Counted from the stretch's first letter, positions 15,793 to 24,550 are shown. The stretch is 34,910 bases of DNA from Chloroflexota bacterium (GCA_022566795.1 JADFIF010000014.1:1-34910); one strand, 5' to 3'. The notes: generated by a model not told the origin, from the letters alone. Made by a program: numbers and translations.

Positions 15793-17114
15793 CAGATGCC
15801 GCCTACGAATCTGCCGGGGTTCAGCACGTTTCCCGGGTCGTACTGCTCCTTGAGCCGGCGCATTATGGCGATGGGCTCTCCCACCTGGTCCCACATGTCG
15901 AGGCCCGCCTTCACGGGCAGGGGACAGCGCTCGATGTTCATCCGGCCACCCACCGCGTGAACGGCCTTCCGCGCGCGGGTAGCCACCTCCGCGATCGCGT
16001 GGGTCGGCGGCTCGGGACCATCGGCGAACCAGTGGATAAGCGCCGTCCCGTAGCCGACGTGGCAGAGCGTTTCGCAGCGCAATGCCGCCGGGCTATCGCC
16101 ATTGGCGATGGTCTCCACGATCTCGGCGAGCTTAGTCGGAGGAACAGAGGCTCGGGCAGACATCAGCGGCGCCGTGGCCTCATCCCAGCCAAAGTCTGCC
16201 AGCTTTCTCCAGGCCGCAACTGCGTCGGCTTCGCCCAACGCCTCGACGGTCGTCGCGCCGCCCTGGTGGCACAGAGACCGGCACTCGCGAAGGGCGCGCT
16301 GCAGCGTCAGCGGTCTGCCGCCAAGGCGGACCGCCAGGAGGTGATGGCCCTTCACTGGCGCCACATGTGCTCTTTCGTCGACCGCGGCATCGTACGCGGC
16401 CAGGGCCAACGGAGTCACCACGCTATGAAACACGGCCAGACCTGCTGCCAAGCATCGGGTGGTCGAGTCGAAGGCGGCGACTAGAGTGGCCTCGCCTTGA
16501 GGCAACGGCGTCAGCTTGAACGAGACCTCGGCGATAACTCCCAGCGTGCCGAGGCCGCCCACGTGAAGACGGGCCATGTCGTACCCGCTAACGTTCTTGA
16601 CGACCTGTCCTCCGCTGCTTACGACGGTTCCATCGGCCTGCACCACTTTCATCCCGAGTACCAGGTCTCTCGGATGGCCGAACTGCCACTTCGTCGGTCC
16701 GCTGCCTCCGACGGCTAGGGTACCGCCCACCGTGGCCCGGTCGGGCAAGGGAGGATCGATGGCGAGGAACTGCCCTTGCTCTGCCAGGTGACGTTGCAGC
16801 TCGGCAACGGATATCCCGGCCTCGACGGTGGCCGTGAGATCAGCGGGGTTGTAATGCACGATGCGGCTCAGACGCGAAAGGTCGAGGATCCTGTCGAGAC
16901 GCGCGGGCCGGTTTCCAATAGCGGCCCTGGTGCCACCTCCCCACGGGGCTACGGCAAGGCCGTCCTTCGCCGCCTCGGAGAGTGCGTCGCTAAGCCCCTG
17001 CAGATCGGACAGGCAAACGGCAGTAGGCTGGAGTCCGTCTATCGAGTATGCGTCGTTGTGGTTCGTGATCTCTCCGAGTGCGTCAGCAGGGCGTTGAAAA
17101 ACTCTTTCTACCAT
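15792..17114 (-). CDS. glcE: Glycolate oxidase FAD-binding subunit
   Basis: A 440-residue flavoprotein of the PCMH/FAD_binding_4 family. The FAD-binding part is visible as VAPWGGGTRAAIG (about residues 56-67), TATVEAGISVAELQ, DRATVGGTLAVGGSG and KNVSGYDMARLHVGG, followed by GTLGVIAEVSFKL. The C-terminal part has the glycolate-oxidase-type ending DPGNVLNPGRFV. It is about 90 residues longer than the E. coli protein. It pairs with GlcD and passes electrons to GlcF. It is transcribed after glcD across a 165-bp gap that contains a dispersed repeat and before glcF with a one-base overlap. The short ATG-M-V-E-R start at 17114 follows GGAAGGG at somewhat long spacing. Confidence 0.92.
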   Translation of the reverse strand: MVERVFQRPADALGEITNHNDAYSIDGLQPTAVCLSDLQGLSDALSEAAKDGLAVAPWGGGTRAAIGNRPARLDRILDLSRLSRIVHYNPADLTATVEAGISVAELQRHLAEQGQFLAIDPPLPDRATVGGTLAVGGSGPTKWQFGHPRDLVLGMKVVQADGTVVSSGGQVVKNVSGYDMARLHVGGLGTLGVIAEVSFKLTPLPQGEATLVAAFDSTTRCLAAGLAVFHSVVTPLALAAYDAAVDERAHVAPVKGHHLLAVRLGGRPLTLQRALRECRSLCHQGGATTVEALGEADAVAAWRKLADFGWDEATAPLMSARASVPPTKLAEIVETIANGDSPAALRCETLCHVGYGTALIHWFADGPEPPTHAIAEVATRARKAVHAVGGRMNIERCPLPVKAGLDMWDQVGEPIAIMRRLKEQYDPGNVLNPGRFVGGI

Positions 17115-17156
17115 CCGTCTGTCGCCCTTCCAGCGAGGGAAGGGAAGAAGTTGTAT

Positions 17157-17232
17157 CTGAGGGACACCCTCAGACTCCCGTCAATGCCGACGGATCGGGA
17201 CTACACTCCCGGTTTTTCATCAGCCCGCTAGG
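17157..17232. repeat. 62-bp dispersed repeat, copy 1, with adjacent hairpin
   Basis: Bases 17171-17232 match 20744-20805 at roughly four of five positions without gaps. Both begin CAGACTCCCG and end in GCTAGG, with GTTTTTCATC inside. Just left lies a perfect hairpin, CTGAGGG-ACA-CCCTCAG (17157-17173). The CGGGA-(6)-TCCCG-GTTTTT part resembles a small plus-strand terminator. It fills the glcD-glcE gap. Confidence 0.8.
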
Positions 17233-17279
17233 TTTTCGTCGTCGGAGATCCGGCGGGTGCCGGTTCCATACGGCTAGGA

Positions 17280-18722
17280 TCAGATCCAGGCGCCTGGCCC
17301 CACCTTAGAGACTGCTGCCTGAAAGACGTCGGCGCATGACGCCCCGGTAGGGAAGACCTTACCTGGGTTGAAGAGATCGCCGGTCGCGAAAGCCGGCTTG
17401 AGCCGCGCCATCGCGTTCATGTCAGCTTCCGAGAACATTAGCGGCATGTACTCCTGCTTCTCCAGGCCGATCCCATGCTCTCCCGAGAGCACTCCGCCAA
17501 CCTCGACGCACAGCTCGAGGATCCGCCCGCCGATCTCGAGGGCCTTCTTCGTGTCGCCGGGCTTGCGCTCGTCGAACAGGACGGAGGGATGAAGGTTGCC
17601 ATCGCCAGCGTGAAGCAGGTTCGCGATGGGGAACCCGGACTCGACGGACATCTCCTTGATGCGGGCCAGGACCTCTACGAGCTTGGTGCGAGGTATCGTG
17701 CCATCGACCAGGTAGTAGTTCGGGGCCAGCCGGCCGAGGGCGCCGAGCACCCCTTTGCGGCCTGCCCACAGCCTCTCGCGCTCGCCGGCGTCTGTGGCCG
17801 TGCGAATCTCCATGGGGCCAAACTGCCGGCAGATCCGCTGTATCTCCTCGGACTCCTCCTCCACGGCCTCGCTCAACCCGTCGACCTCGACCAGCAACAC
17901 CGCGCCCGCTCCGTCCGGATAGCCAGCGTGCACCGAGGCCTCCGCGGCCTCTATGCAAAGGTCGTCCATCATCTCAAGAGCGGCCGGAACGATGCCCGCC
18001 CCGATAATACCCGAGACCGCCGCGCTGGCGTCGTCCAGCTCTTTGAACACGGCAAGGAGCGTCTTCACGGCCTCAGGCTTCTTCAGGAGGCGTAAGATCA
18101 CTTTGGTGACGATGGCAAGGGTGCCCTCGGAGCCGACGAGGACCCCACGCAGGTCATAGCCGGTGGACTCGCGGGTCCTGTCGCCGAGCCACTGGATGGA
18201 ACCATCGGCCAAAACCACCTCCATGCCCAGGACGTGGTTGGTCGTGACGCCGTACGCCAGGCAGTGGGGACCGCCGGCGTTTTCCGCGACGTTGCCGCCT
18301 ATCGTGCACACCTTCTGGCTCGAGGGGTCGGGAGCGAAGTAAAGGCCGTGGCCGGAGACCGCGTTGCTGAGCTCGAGGTTCACGAGGCCGGGCTCGACGA
18401 CGGCGATCCGGTTCTCGACGTCGACCTCCAGAATGCGCGTCATGCGGGTCAGCGCGATTACTATGCCGCCCTCACTGGCGACTGCGCCCCCGCTCAGACC
18501 CGTGCCGGCGCCCCTGGCGACGATCGGCGCTCGATGGGTTCGAGCGGCGTTGACAACCAACGAAACGTCCTGCGCTGAGTCGGGCAACACGACCGCCAGC
18601 GGCAGCCCCTTGTCGACCGACCCGTCGTATTCGTAGACGATGAGATCATCGGGCTCGTGCACCACATAGGTGTCACCCACAATGGCCTTTAGCTCGGTGA
18701 TGAGGCTGTTCTGGTCGGTCAT
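17280..18722 (-). CDS. glcD: Glycolate oxidase catalytic FAD subunit
   Basis: The catalytic flavoprotein oxidising glycolate to glyoxylate (or a related 2-hydroxyacid such as D-lactate). The 480 residues match the usual GlcD size. FAD_binding_4 motifs are clear: PIVARGAGTGLSGGAV, AVVEPGLVNLELS, PDPSSQKVCTIGGNVAENAG and TGYDLRGVLVGSEGTLAIV. The C-terminal FAD-oxidase domain has NLLHAGDGNLHPSVLFD and GGVLSGEHGIGLEK, both typical of the family. I use ATG 18722, giving MTDQNSLI; the frame stays open upstream to 18803 without a better start. It is the first gene of the glcDEF operon. A -10-like TATCAT lies about 27 bp upstream, and a small palindrome sits between it and the ATG. Confidence 0.95.
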   Translation of the reverse strand: MTDQNSLITELKAIVGDTYVVHEPDDLIVYEYDGSVDKGLPLAVVLPDSAQDVSLVVNAARTHRAPIVARGAGTGLSGGAVASEGGIVIALTRMTRILEVDVENRIAVVEPGLVNLELSNAVSGHGLYFAPDPSSQKVCTIGGNVAENAGGPHCLAYGVTTNHVLGMEVVLADGSIQWLGDRTRESTGYDLRGVLVGSEGTLAIVTKVILRLLKKPEAVKTLLAVFKELDDASAAVSGIIGAGIVPAALEMMDDLCIEAAEASVHAGYPDGAGAVLLVEVDGLSEAVEEESEEIQRICRQFGPMEIRTATDAGERERLWAGRKGVLGALGRLAPNYYLVDGTIPRTKLVEVLARIKEMSVESGFPIANLLHAGDGNLHPSVLFDERKPGDTKKALEIGGRILELCVEVGGVLSGEHGIGLEKQEYMPLMFSEADMNAMARLKPAFATGDLFNPGKVFPTGASCADVFQAAVSKVGPGAWI

Positions 18723-18731
18723 ATCACGGGT

Positions 18732-18777
18732 CCCACTTACGTGGGCTAATGATAGAGGATGGGTTCGTGCTGCGCAA
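18732..18777 (-). promoter_or_regulatory. Candidate glcD promoter with a palindrome in the leader
   Basis: On the minus strand TTGCGC (18777-18772; weak) is followed after 17 bp by TATCAT (18754-18749; 5/6 match). An inverted repeat CCCAC-GTAA-GTGGG (18745-18732) lies between it and the ATG at 18722. It could be a repressor site or a small leader hairpin. Confidence 0.35.
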
Positions 18778-18800
18778 CACGAGGCGCGGAACGACGGACA

Positions 18801-18849
18801 CAAAAAGACGCCCTCGATGCGGAGTGTTCCACCGCCATCGAGGGCGTCT
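18801..18849 (-). terminator. Rho-independent terminator at the end of the polysaccharide cluster
   Basis: A perfect 14-bp inverted repeat AGACGCCCTCGATG / CATCGAGGGCGTCT (arms 18849-18836 and 18819-18806, 16-base loop) is followed on the minus strand by TTTTTG. It lies between the stop of the BY-kinase gene and the glcD promoter and separates the two units. Confidence 0.92.
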
Positions 18850-18901
18850 CTGCGCTTTTTAGCCGGGCCCGGGCCCCTCGGCTGCTCGTTATGCGCTGGC
18901 G

Positions 18902-20500
18902 CTACCGTCCCTTGAACTTACCGAGCACTGTTTTGGCCTTCTTGGTGAACCCGCTGTAGACCTTGCCATTGCCATTCCCGTTCACGTGGACCTGCTCGGG
19001 GTCTGCGTAGTAGCTGTAGTTGGAGGAGTAGTAGTAGTAGTGGTAAGGATAGGCATAGCCATACCCGAATCGAGAAGGCTTGAGCTTATTCATGATCACG
19101 CCGAGAATGTTCACGTGCGTATTGCGCATGGCGTCCAGGGCTGCCCTCAGCGAGGATGAGCGCGTGTTGAACCCATCGACCACCATGATCACTCCGTCGG
19201 CCTGAGATGCCATGATAGAGGCGTCGGCCACCAAGAGGACGGGCGGGCTATCCAGCAGCACATTGTCGTATCGCTGAGACAGCTCCTGCAGCAAGGTGCC
19301 CATTTTCGGCGACCCCAGCAGCTCGGCCGGGTTGGGTGGACTGGGGCCGCCTGGGATCACGTGGACGCCCTCAACCTCGGTCGGTTGGATAACGTCCGAA
19401 ACCTCGATATTGAGATCGGCGAGATAGTTGCTCAGACCGGGCTCGCGGTTGACTGCACCGAAGAGCTTGTGAACGGTAGGGCGTCGCAGGTCGCCGTCGA
19501 TGGTTACGACCCGCTTGCCCGTGTGCGCAAGGGCCACGGCGAGGTTGCTGATGACGGTCGACTTCCCCTCCTGGGGGCCCGGCGAAGCAACCAAGAGGAT
19601 CTTGTTCGCACGGTTGGCCGTGGCGAACTGGAGATTGGCCCGGATCTGCCTGAACGCCTCTGCATAGCTCGAAGTCGGCGCAGTCAGCAGGACCGGCGAG
19701 ACGCCATTCGTTTCGTGCGTCGACCACTTGAAGATGCTTCCGAGGCCTTCGACACCGAAGCGTCGCGAGAGCTGGTCTGGGAACCTCACCGTGTCCCGGA
19801 TGTTATCGAGCAGAGCCGCTGCTGCGGCGGCCAAGACGAGGCCCAGGATGGCGCCGAGGGCGATGTTCAGACGGGTGCGCGGGACTACCGGCGAGCCCGG
19901 GGTCAGGACCGGCTCCAGCAAGGACAGGCTGTCTATCGCGGCCAGCTGAGCAGTGACCAGGTCCTCGCCGGTCGAGATGCCCTGACTCGCCGCGGCGCTG
20001 CTGAGGCGAGCGAACTCAGCGAGCCTCTGCTCTATCGCGAAGTCGATGAATTCTTCAGCGACGATCTGGGCCGATACGGCGGCCAAATTGGGGTCGCGAT
20101 GCCTGGCCTTTATCTCGAGCACAGGCGGGTTGGAGGCAGTCGACGCGGAGATGACGGACGCCAAGTTTACGCCGTTGAGGGCATCCCCGCCGTTCTGCCG
20201 GGCCACTTCGAGAAATGGGTTGGCTGTCACGAGCCGGCGATACGTCGCCGCTAGCTCCTCGCTCCGTCTGAAATCGCTGAACCCCGGAACGAGCCCACTG
20301 CCCCGGTACTGAACCAGGATCGTCGCCCTGGCTTCGTAGACCGGGTCCTGCGTCTGGCTGTAGAAGTAGCCTGCGGCGCCACCCACCGCTGGCAGCAACA
20401 CCAGGAGCCACCAGTAGGTGAGAAACACCCCTACGTAACGCCTCAGGTCAATTGTGTCGTCGTCTATGTCGGTACTCCTCACGTGTGCGGGTGGAGGCAT
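18902..20500 (-). CDS. Polysaccharide chain-length protein fused to BY-type tyrosine kinase (Wzz-Wzc-like)
   Basis: An inner-membrane co-polymerase that controls chain length and export of a surface polysaccharide and autophosphorylates on tyrosines. From ATG 20500 it has 532 residues (a GTG at 20530 would add ten). Layout: first membrane helix about 24-46, periplasmic Wzz domain with the long coiled region up to ~205, second helix about 212-231, then the cytosolic kinase. Kinase motifs are Walker A SPGPQEGKST (306-315), Walker A' VVTIDGDLRRP (331-341) and Walker B VLLDSPP (414-420). The C-terminus holds a tyrosine cluster (about ten Tyr in residues 480-498), the usual autophosphorylation tail. 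It is the last gene of the glycan cluster, with its own promoter and a strong terminator. Confidence 0.93.
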   Translation of the reverse strand: MPPPAHVRSTDIDDDTIDLRRYVGVFLTYWWLLVLLPAVGGAAGYFYSQTQDPVYEARATILVQYRGSGLVPGFSDFRRSEELAATYRRLVTANPFLEVARQNGGDALNGVNLASVISASTASNPPVLEIKARHRDPNLAAVSAQIVAEEFIDFAIEQRLAEFARLSSAAASQGISTGEDLVTAQLAAIDSLSLLEPVLTPGSPVVPRTRLNIALGAILGLVLAAAAAALLDNIRDTVRFPDQLSRRFGVEGLGSIFKWSTHETNGVSPVLLTAPTSSYAEAFRQIRANLQFATANRANKILLVASPGPQEGKSTVISNLAVALAHTGKRVVTIDGDLRRPTVHKLFGAVNREPGLSNYLADLNIEVSDVIQPTEVEGVHVIPGGPSPPNPAELLGSPKMGTLLQELSQRYDNVLLDSPPVLLVADASIMASQADGVIMVVDGFNTRSSSLRAALDAMRNTHVNILGVIMNKLKPSRFGYGYAYPYHYYYYSSNYSYYADPEQVHVNGNGNGKVYSGFTKKAKTVLGKFKGR

Positions 20501-20549
20501 TGCTCCACACCGTCTGTGGGCCCCCGGCACGTCTCATTCCAAAAGTTTA

Positions 20550-20578
20550 ACTATAGGTAAGGCCCAACGCGGTATCAA
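20550..20578 (-). promoter_or_regulatory. Promoter of the BY-kinase gene
   Basis: On the minus strand TTGATA (20578-20573; 5/6 match) and TATAGT (20555-20550; 5/6 match) are spaced by exactly 17 bp. Transcription should begin near 20543, giving a leader of about 13 nt to GTG 20530 or 43 nt to ATG 20500. Confidence 0.6.
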
Positions 20579-20686
20579 GCTGAGAATGTCGCCTTTTTGC
20601 CCCGTTGGTGGCCCTCCGTCCGACCTGGCGTTCGAGGCATGACCGTGTCGTTCCGCAGAGTCGTGGTTTGCGATTCGCGGTTCGAC

Positions 20687-20717
20687 AATCCTTCGCTGCG
20701 CTCGAGGACAGGGCTCA
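20687..20717 (+). repeat. 31-bp dispersed repeat, copy 2
   Basis: Identical to 14204-14234. It lies in the 517-bp gap 20501-21017, which holds the BY-kinase promoter, this repeat and the 62-bp repeat, and no gene I can support. Confidence 0.9.
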
Positions 20718-20743
20718 CCACAGCTTTGCTCAGAGCAGGCTCT

Positions 20744-20805
20744 CAGACTCCCGGCAATCCAGACGGATTGGGACTGCACCGCCCGTTTTTCATCCGTCTG
20801 CTAGG
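20744..20805 (+). repeat. 62-bp dispersed repeat, copy 2
   Basis: Ungapped match to 17171-17232, about 80 percent identical by eye, with the same CAGACTCCCG start, GTTTTTCATC core and GCTAGG end. Here it directly follows the 31-bp repeat, so the two may be parts of one larger composite element. Confidence 0.8.
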
Positions 20806-21017
20806 AGACATCATCAACCGATTGGCCGTGAATCCAAACATTCCGCGCCGTTCTCATAGCCATACGCGAACCGGCAAAGCCGCTCAAGGTGAGCCATTCG
20901 GGACCTTGGTTTCGATCGTCGTGGACGATGGAGATGGATACTGGCTCCAGGTCAACGAACGGCGCGTAGGGCCGGCGCACCATGGGCGGGCAGGTCGGAT
21001 GCGTCGCCTTTGCCCCG

Positions 21018-23069
21018 TCAGTCGGCCGGCACCGTTGCGCCGGTGGCGTCACACTTGACGGGGCTCAGCCCCAATGCGCGGTGACGGTAGGTTTCGCCCA
21101 GGCAGTTCAGGGTCGCGCCCACATCCGGCCCATCGAGAAAGCTGATGCCCATGAACCCGTCCGTACTCGCATTGGCCACATCGCGCCAGGTCTTGTAGAA
21201 GAACCAGCGCTCGATGTTCTTGCTGGACGAATTGGCCTCCAGCCAGTCGAGTACCCTGATGATGTAATCGCTCAGCCCATCCCAGTGATAATCCCCCACC
21301 GGCACGAAGTTGCCCGAGCCGGGCGGGTCCTGGGTCCAGCCGTCATATCCGACGTGCAGCGAGATTTCGGTGATCCAGATAGGCGTGCCGGCGTACTCGG
21401 GGATCGTGGCAAGGTAATCCCTCAGACCCGTAATCTGGTCTATGACGATTTGGGCGTGAGGGACACCCGCGTTCGGAGTCCGTACCCAGTCTATGGGATA
21501 GGTATCCATGGCCCAGGCGTCGACGTCGGGCTTTGCTCCGTAGCGGCTCTCGTATGCGCTTATGAACCCGGCAATCCAGTTCTTGCCCGGCTCGTAGTAG
21601 CAGAGCTGATAGCACGTCCAATCCCAGTTCAGGAGGCTGGGGCTGACGATCTTGGCGGTCGGGTCTCCGGCCCTGATGTGGCTGGAGAGGTGGTGGAACA
21701 TCGGCGCAAACCGCGCTCCCGTAATGAATCCGTACTTGTTGGGCTCGCCGAACAAGTACCAGGTCGTGCCTGGAGAGGCCGCGGCCATCTGCTCGAGCTC
21801 TGTCGCCGTCAGCACCCCGAGGGCCGCGACTTCGTCGTCAGACATCTCGTTGACGCCGTCGTACGCTTCGGAGCCCCACTCGGAGGCGCCCACGGGTACC
21901 CGCAGGTAGGCGACCTTCGATGCGCCCGCGGGCACTTGAGACATATCGGACTCCAGGTCCAGATACCATCTAACCCCAAGCTGGTCCAGGAAGTAGGCGT
22001 TGTCGGACTGAGAGCGTGAGTGGAGGACCACTCCGAACCTGTCGTCGGGCCCTGTCGGAGTCGCGGTCGGGGTAGCGATCGGATCCGGCGTGGCGGTGGG
22101 TGGAGACGGAGATGGCGCAGGACCGGTCGTACCAATGGGCTCCGGAGCCGCGTCAGGCGTTGCCGTTGCACCCGGCGTCGCAGTTGCTGATGCCTCGGGG
22201 ATTGCCGTCGCCGTCGTCTCGGGCGCCGGCACGGAGGTCACAGTGGGAGTTGGCTTTAGGGCGACGGTCGCGGTTGCGACAGGCGCTAAGCTGTCGGGCG
22301 TCGGATTCGGTGGCGAGGCGGGGATCCATTCGGAGGTCGCACCGATAGTCGCTGTTGCCTCCGCGGTTGCGGAGGGCCGGGCTGTCGGGCTCGCGGTCGG
22401 CACCATAAGAGCGGTTGCAGGCGTCGGTGAGGACGGAACGCTCCGCATCGGGGTGACGGTGGGTACCCGCGCGGCTTGCAGCGGTCTGAAGCCTCTGGGC
22501 ACCCTTGGCCCAGAGGCCGTTGAGGTGCGGGAGGCTACTATGGCGAACACCGAGAGCCCCGGAGACACTGCCCTAAACCGTATATGGCTGCTCGATTGTC
22601 CGTTGACCCAGGTCGACAGGGACGTCCAACCGTCGGAGAGTCTGGCCAATGTAATGGAATCCGGCTCGTAGCCGTTGGCTTCCAGCCATCGTTTGGGCAC
22701 GGCAAAGGACAGGGTCACCGAGCGGATCTCGGCATCCTCGAACCCTTCCGCTGCCACCTCCACGTACTGGAAAACATCCCCTACGAGGGCCAGAGGGTTA
22801 CGGGCCGGTTCGCCCAGCAGTCGAGCCACCTCGACCCGTGCGGTACCCGCCGTGTCGCGGGCCTCGAACGAGATATGGACAAAGGCGATCGCCGCGTTGC
22901 TGATGAACATCTGTGCCATGCCTTCGCTGGAGATGTCCAGGGTCTTCGACTCGAACGCGCCGATCTCGAATCCATTGGCTGGCATGAGGAGTCGAGGGGT
23001 GGGCGCTCGTGAACAAGCAACGGCCAGGGTCAGTGCGGCCAACGCCGCTATTAGGAACCACCTGCTCAT
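21018..23069 (-). CDS. Secreted lipoprotein: PGF-pre-PGF-like domain, Thr/Pro/Ala linker, glycosidase-like TIM-barrel domain
   Basis: A 683-residue exported protein. It has a signal peptide with probable lipobox AVAC (Cys19). Residues about 100-180 resemble the PGF-pre-PGF domain known mainly from archaeal surface proteins: VTLSFAVPKRWLEANG, then a DGWTSLST stretch and SPGLSVFAIVAS. Residues about 200-342 are a low-complexity linker of Thr, Pro, Ala and Val, probably a wall-spanning or glycosylated stalk. Residues about 344-670 look like a clan GH-A-type glycosidase barrel, with YLFGEPNKYG (Glu442, possible acid/base) and PIWITEISLH (Glu568, possible nucleophile). In the cluster it could trim or process the polysaccharide outside the cell. 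The catalytic residues are inferred from motif position; a non-catalytic carbohydrate-binding role is possible. Confidence 0.8.
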   Translation of the reverse strand: MSRWFLIAALAALTLAVACSRAPTPRLLMPANGFEIGAFESKTLDISSEGMAQMFISNAAIAFVHISFEARDTAGTARVEVARLLGEPARNPLALVGDVFQYVEVAAEGFEDAEIRSVTLSFAVPKRWLEANGYEPDSITLARLSDGWTSLSTWVNGQSSSHIRFRAVSPGLSVFAIVASRTSTASGPRVPRGFRPLQAARVPTVTPMRSVPSSPTPATALMVPTASPTARPSATAEATATIGATSEWIPASPPNPTPDSLAPVATATVALKPTPTVTSVPAPETTATAIPEASATATPGATATPDAAPEPIGTTGPAPSPSPPTATPDPIATPTATPTGPDDRFGVVLHSRSQSDNAYFLDQLGVRWYLDLESDMSQVPAGASKVAYLRVPVGASEWGSEAYDGVNEMSDDEVAALGVLTATELEQMAAASPGTTWYLFGEPNKYGFITGARFAPMFHHLSSHIRAGDPTAKIVSPSLLNWDWTCYQLCYYEPGKNWIAGFISAYESRYGAKPDVDAWAMDTYPIDWVRTPNAGVPHAQIVIDQITGLRDYLATIPEYAGTPIWITEISLHVGYDGWTQDPPGSGNFVPVGDYHWDGLSDYIIRVLDWLEANSSSKNIERWFFYKTWRDVANASTDGFMGISFLDGPDVGATLNCLGETYRHRALGLSPVKCDATGATVPAD

Positions 23070-23122
23070 CTCCTTAAGGTCCAGCGGAACGAGCGGACTT
23101 CAGTTAGAGGTTGCCCGGCTCA

Positions 23123-24541
23123 TCAGTCAGCTTCAGACGGACGAACGGCCGAGCGCTGCTCAAACGTAAGTCCCGGCGCGGGTTCGATGATCGCCTGTGA
23201 CTGCACCCTCGCTGGCCTGGCGATTTCGTGAAGGGACGACAACGCGCCCGCCATCATCAGGAAGAGCTCGAAAGGTCCATGATCCATCGATGAAGGGTAG
23301 TGGAGGTCCGAGCCGTACACGACGACCAGCCCGATGAAAGCCAGGCCGAAAAACTTGAACTGGGCGGTCCGGGTCAAGCGGGTCGAGTACCTGATCGCCA
23401 CCAGCATAGCGGATAGCACAAGCAAGGCCCATCCAAACCCGAAGTAGATCGGGAATCCGGTCCCTCGCAGCTCCGAGAATCCGCTAAAGGAACTCGGGCT
23501 TGTGGCGTTTGCCAAATTGCTCCCAATGATGTGGGCGCCAAAAAGGAACGAGTAGAAATCGGATTCCAAGTACCCTTCGACGACTCGTTGCGCGTCCACG
23601 GTATAGGCGAAGATCGTCGTGCTCGTTCCGAACTCTCCGATCTCCACAGGGGTCAGAAACTGAGCCCGAACAAGACTTGATATTGCCCCAAAGGCGAACA
23701 ACAGGCCCACTGCAACCAAGACCGACGTAAAGAACAGCGACCGGGCCGAGCGTAAACTCAACAGGCCGATCGCCAGTGCGAGCGCCGCCGCTAGGATGGC
23801 CGTCTTGTTCTGAAGATGAAACGCCATGAACGCCAGTGCCCCCAGGAGAACGACGTTCACTACAGGATTGAAAAGCGAGGAGCGAAACCACGAGTCCTCG
23901 CGGTGCCTCTGGCGGAGGGTGTAAAGGAACGGTAATACCAACACGAAGAGCGCGGCGGCCGCCATCCCGGGTCTCTTTAGACCGTTCAGAATGGTGATCA
24001 CGCGCCCCGAGTTATACTGCTCAAAAAGGTCTGGGGTCATCACCGCGACCTTTTTGACGATCTCCTGACGGACCCATGGAATGGATGCTCCTGACTCGCG
24101 AATCTCGACTACGTATAACTCGACGAAGAAATCGGCGAGCAACACGGCTGCCAGAATCCAGGCCAGTTTCGTTACGTTCATCACGTTGGCGGCAGACCCA
24201 AGGGTGTACCGCCGGGCGATGAAATAGATGATCACCGGAAAGTAGTAGTGGACGAAAACGCGGACGATCTGCGGCTCGCCAGCCCCAAGAAACAGCACCG
24301 CGACGACGCTCATGAACGCGCCGTACATGACGTACAACAGCGCTATGCGGTCGAGGGCATTGAGACGCATCTTCGAATACCTTCGACGGACGGTGAGAAG
24401 ATAGAGCCCTGCCACTATGGGGACGACGATGATCCAGGCAAAGACATCGAAAAAGACTGCCCTGAGGGGAAAGTAAAAGAAGGCGGCAGCCAATGCTGCC
24501 GCAAGCAAGGCCAACTCCAATTTTTCGGTGCGAACTACCAC
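23123..24541 (-). CDS. O-antigen ligase/polymerase-like integral membrane protein
   Basis: A 472-residue multi-pass membrane protein with about ten hydrophobic segments, among them LALLAAALAAAFFYFPL near the start, paired helices at about 38-50 and 65-88, and further clusters between 205 and 420. Residues ~305-345, between helices, form a longer polar loop, as in Wzy/WaaL-type proteins. No sequence motif allows a firm choice between polymerase and ligase; these families diverge strongly. Its place between glycosyltransferase genes and the Wzz/BY-kinase argues for polymerisation of repeat units. It follows the GT4 gene at nine bases and precedes the secreted lipoprotein by 53 bp. The start at 24541 (M-V-V-R-T-E-K) is the first available. 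Confidence 0.72.
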   Translation of the reverse strand: MVVRTEKLELALLAAALAAAFFYFPLRAVFFDVFAWIIVVPIVAGLYLLTVRRRYSKMRLNALDRIALLYVMYGAFMSVVAVLFLGAGEPQIVRVFVHYYFPVIIYFIARRYTLGSAANVMNVTKLAWILAAVLLADFFVELYVVEIRESGASIPWVRQEIVKKVAVMTPDLFEQYNSGRVITILNGLKRPGMAAAALFVLVLPFLYTLRQRHREDSWFRSSLFNPVVNVVLLGALAFMAFHLQNKTAILAAALALAIGLLSLRSARSLFFTSVLVAVGLLFAFGAISSLVRAQFLTPVEIGEFGTSTTIFAYTVDAQRVVEGYLESDFYSFLFGAHIIGSNLANATSPSSFSGFSELRGTGFPIYFGFGWALLVLSAMLVAIRYSTRLTRTAQFKFFGLAFIGLVVVYGSDLHYPSSMDHGPFELFLMMAGALSSLHEIARPARVQSQAIIEPAPGLTFEQRSAVRPSEAD

Positions 24542-24550
24542 ATTCAGCCC

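Noticed and set aside
22090-22671. 193-codon plus-strand frame rich in Val, Ala and Gly
   Set aside because: It is the complement of the repetitive Thr/Pro/Ala linker of the secreted lipoprotein gene.
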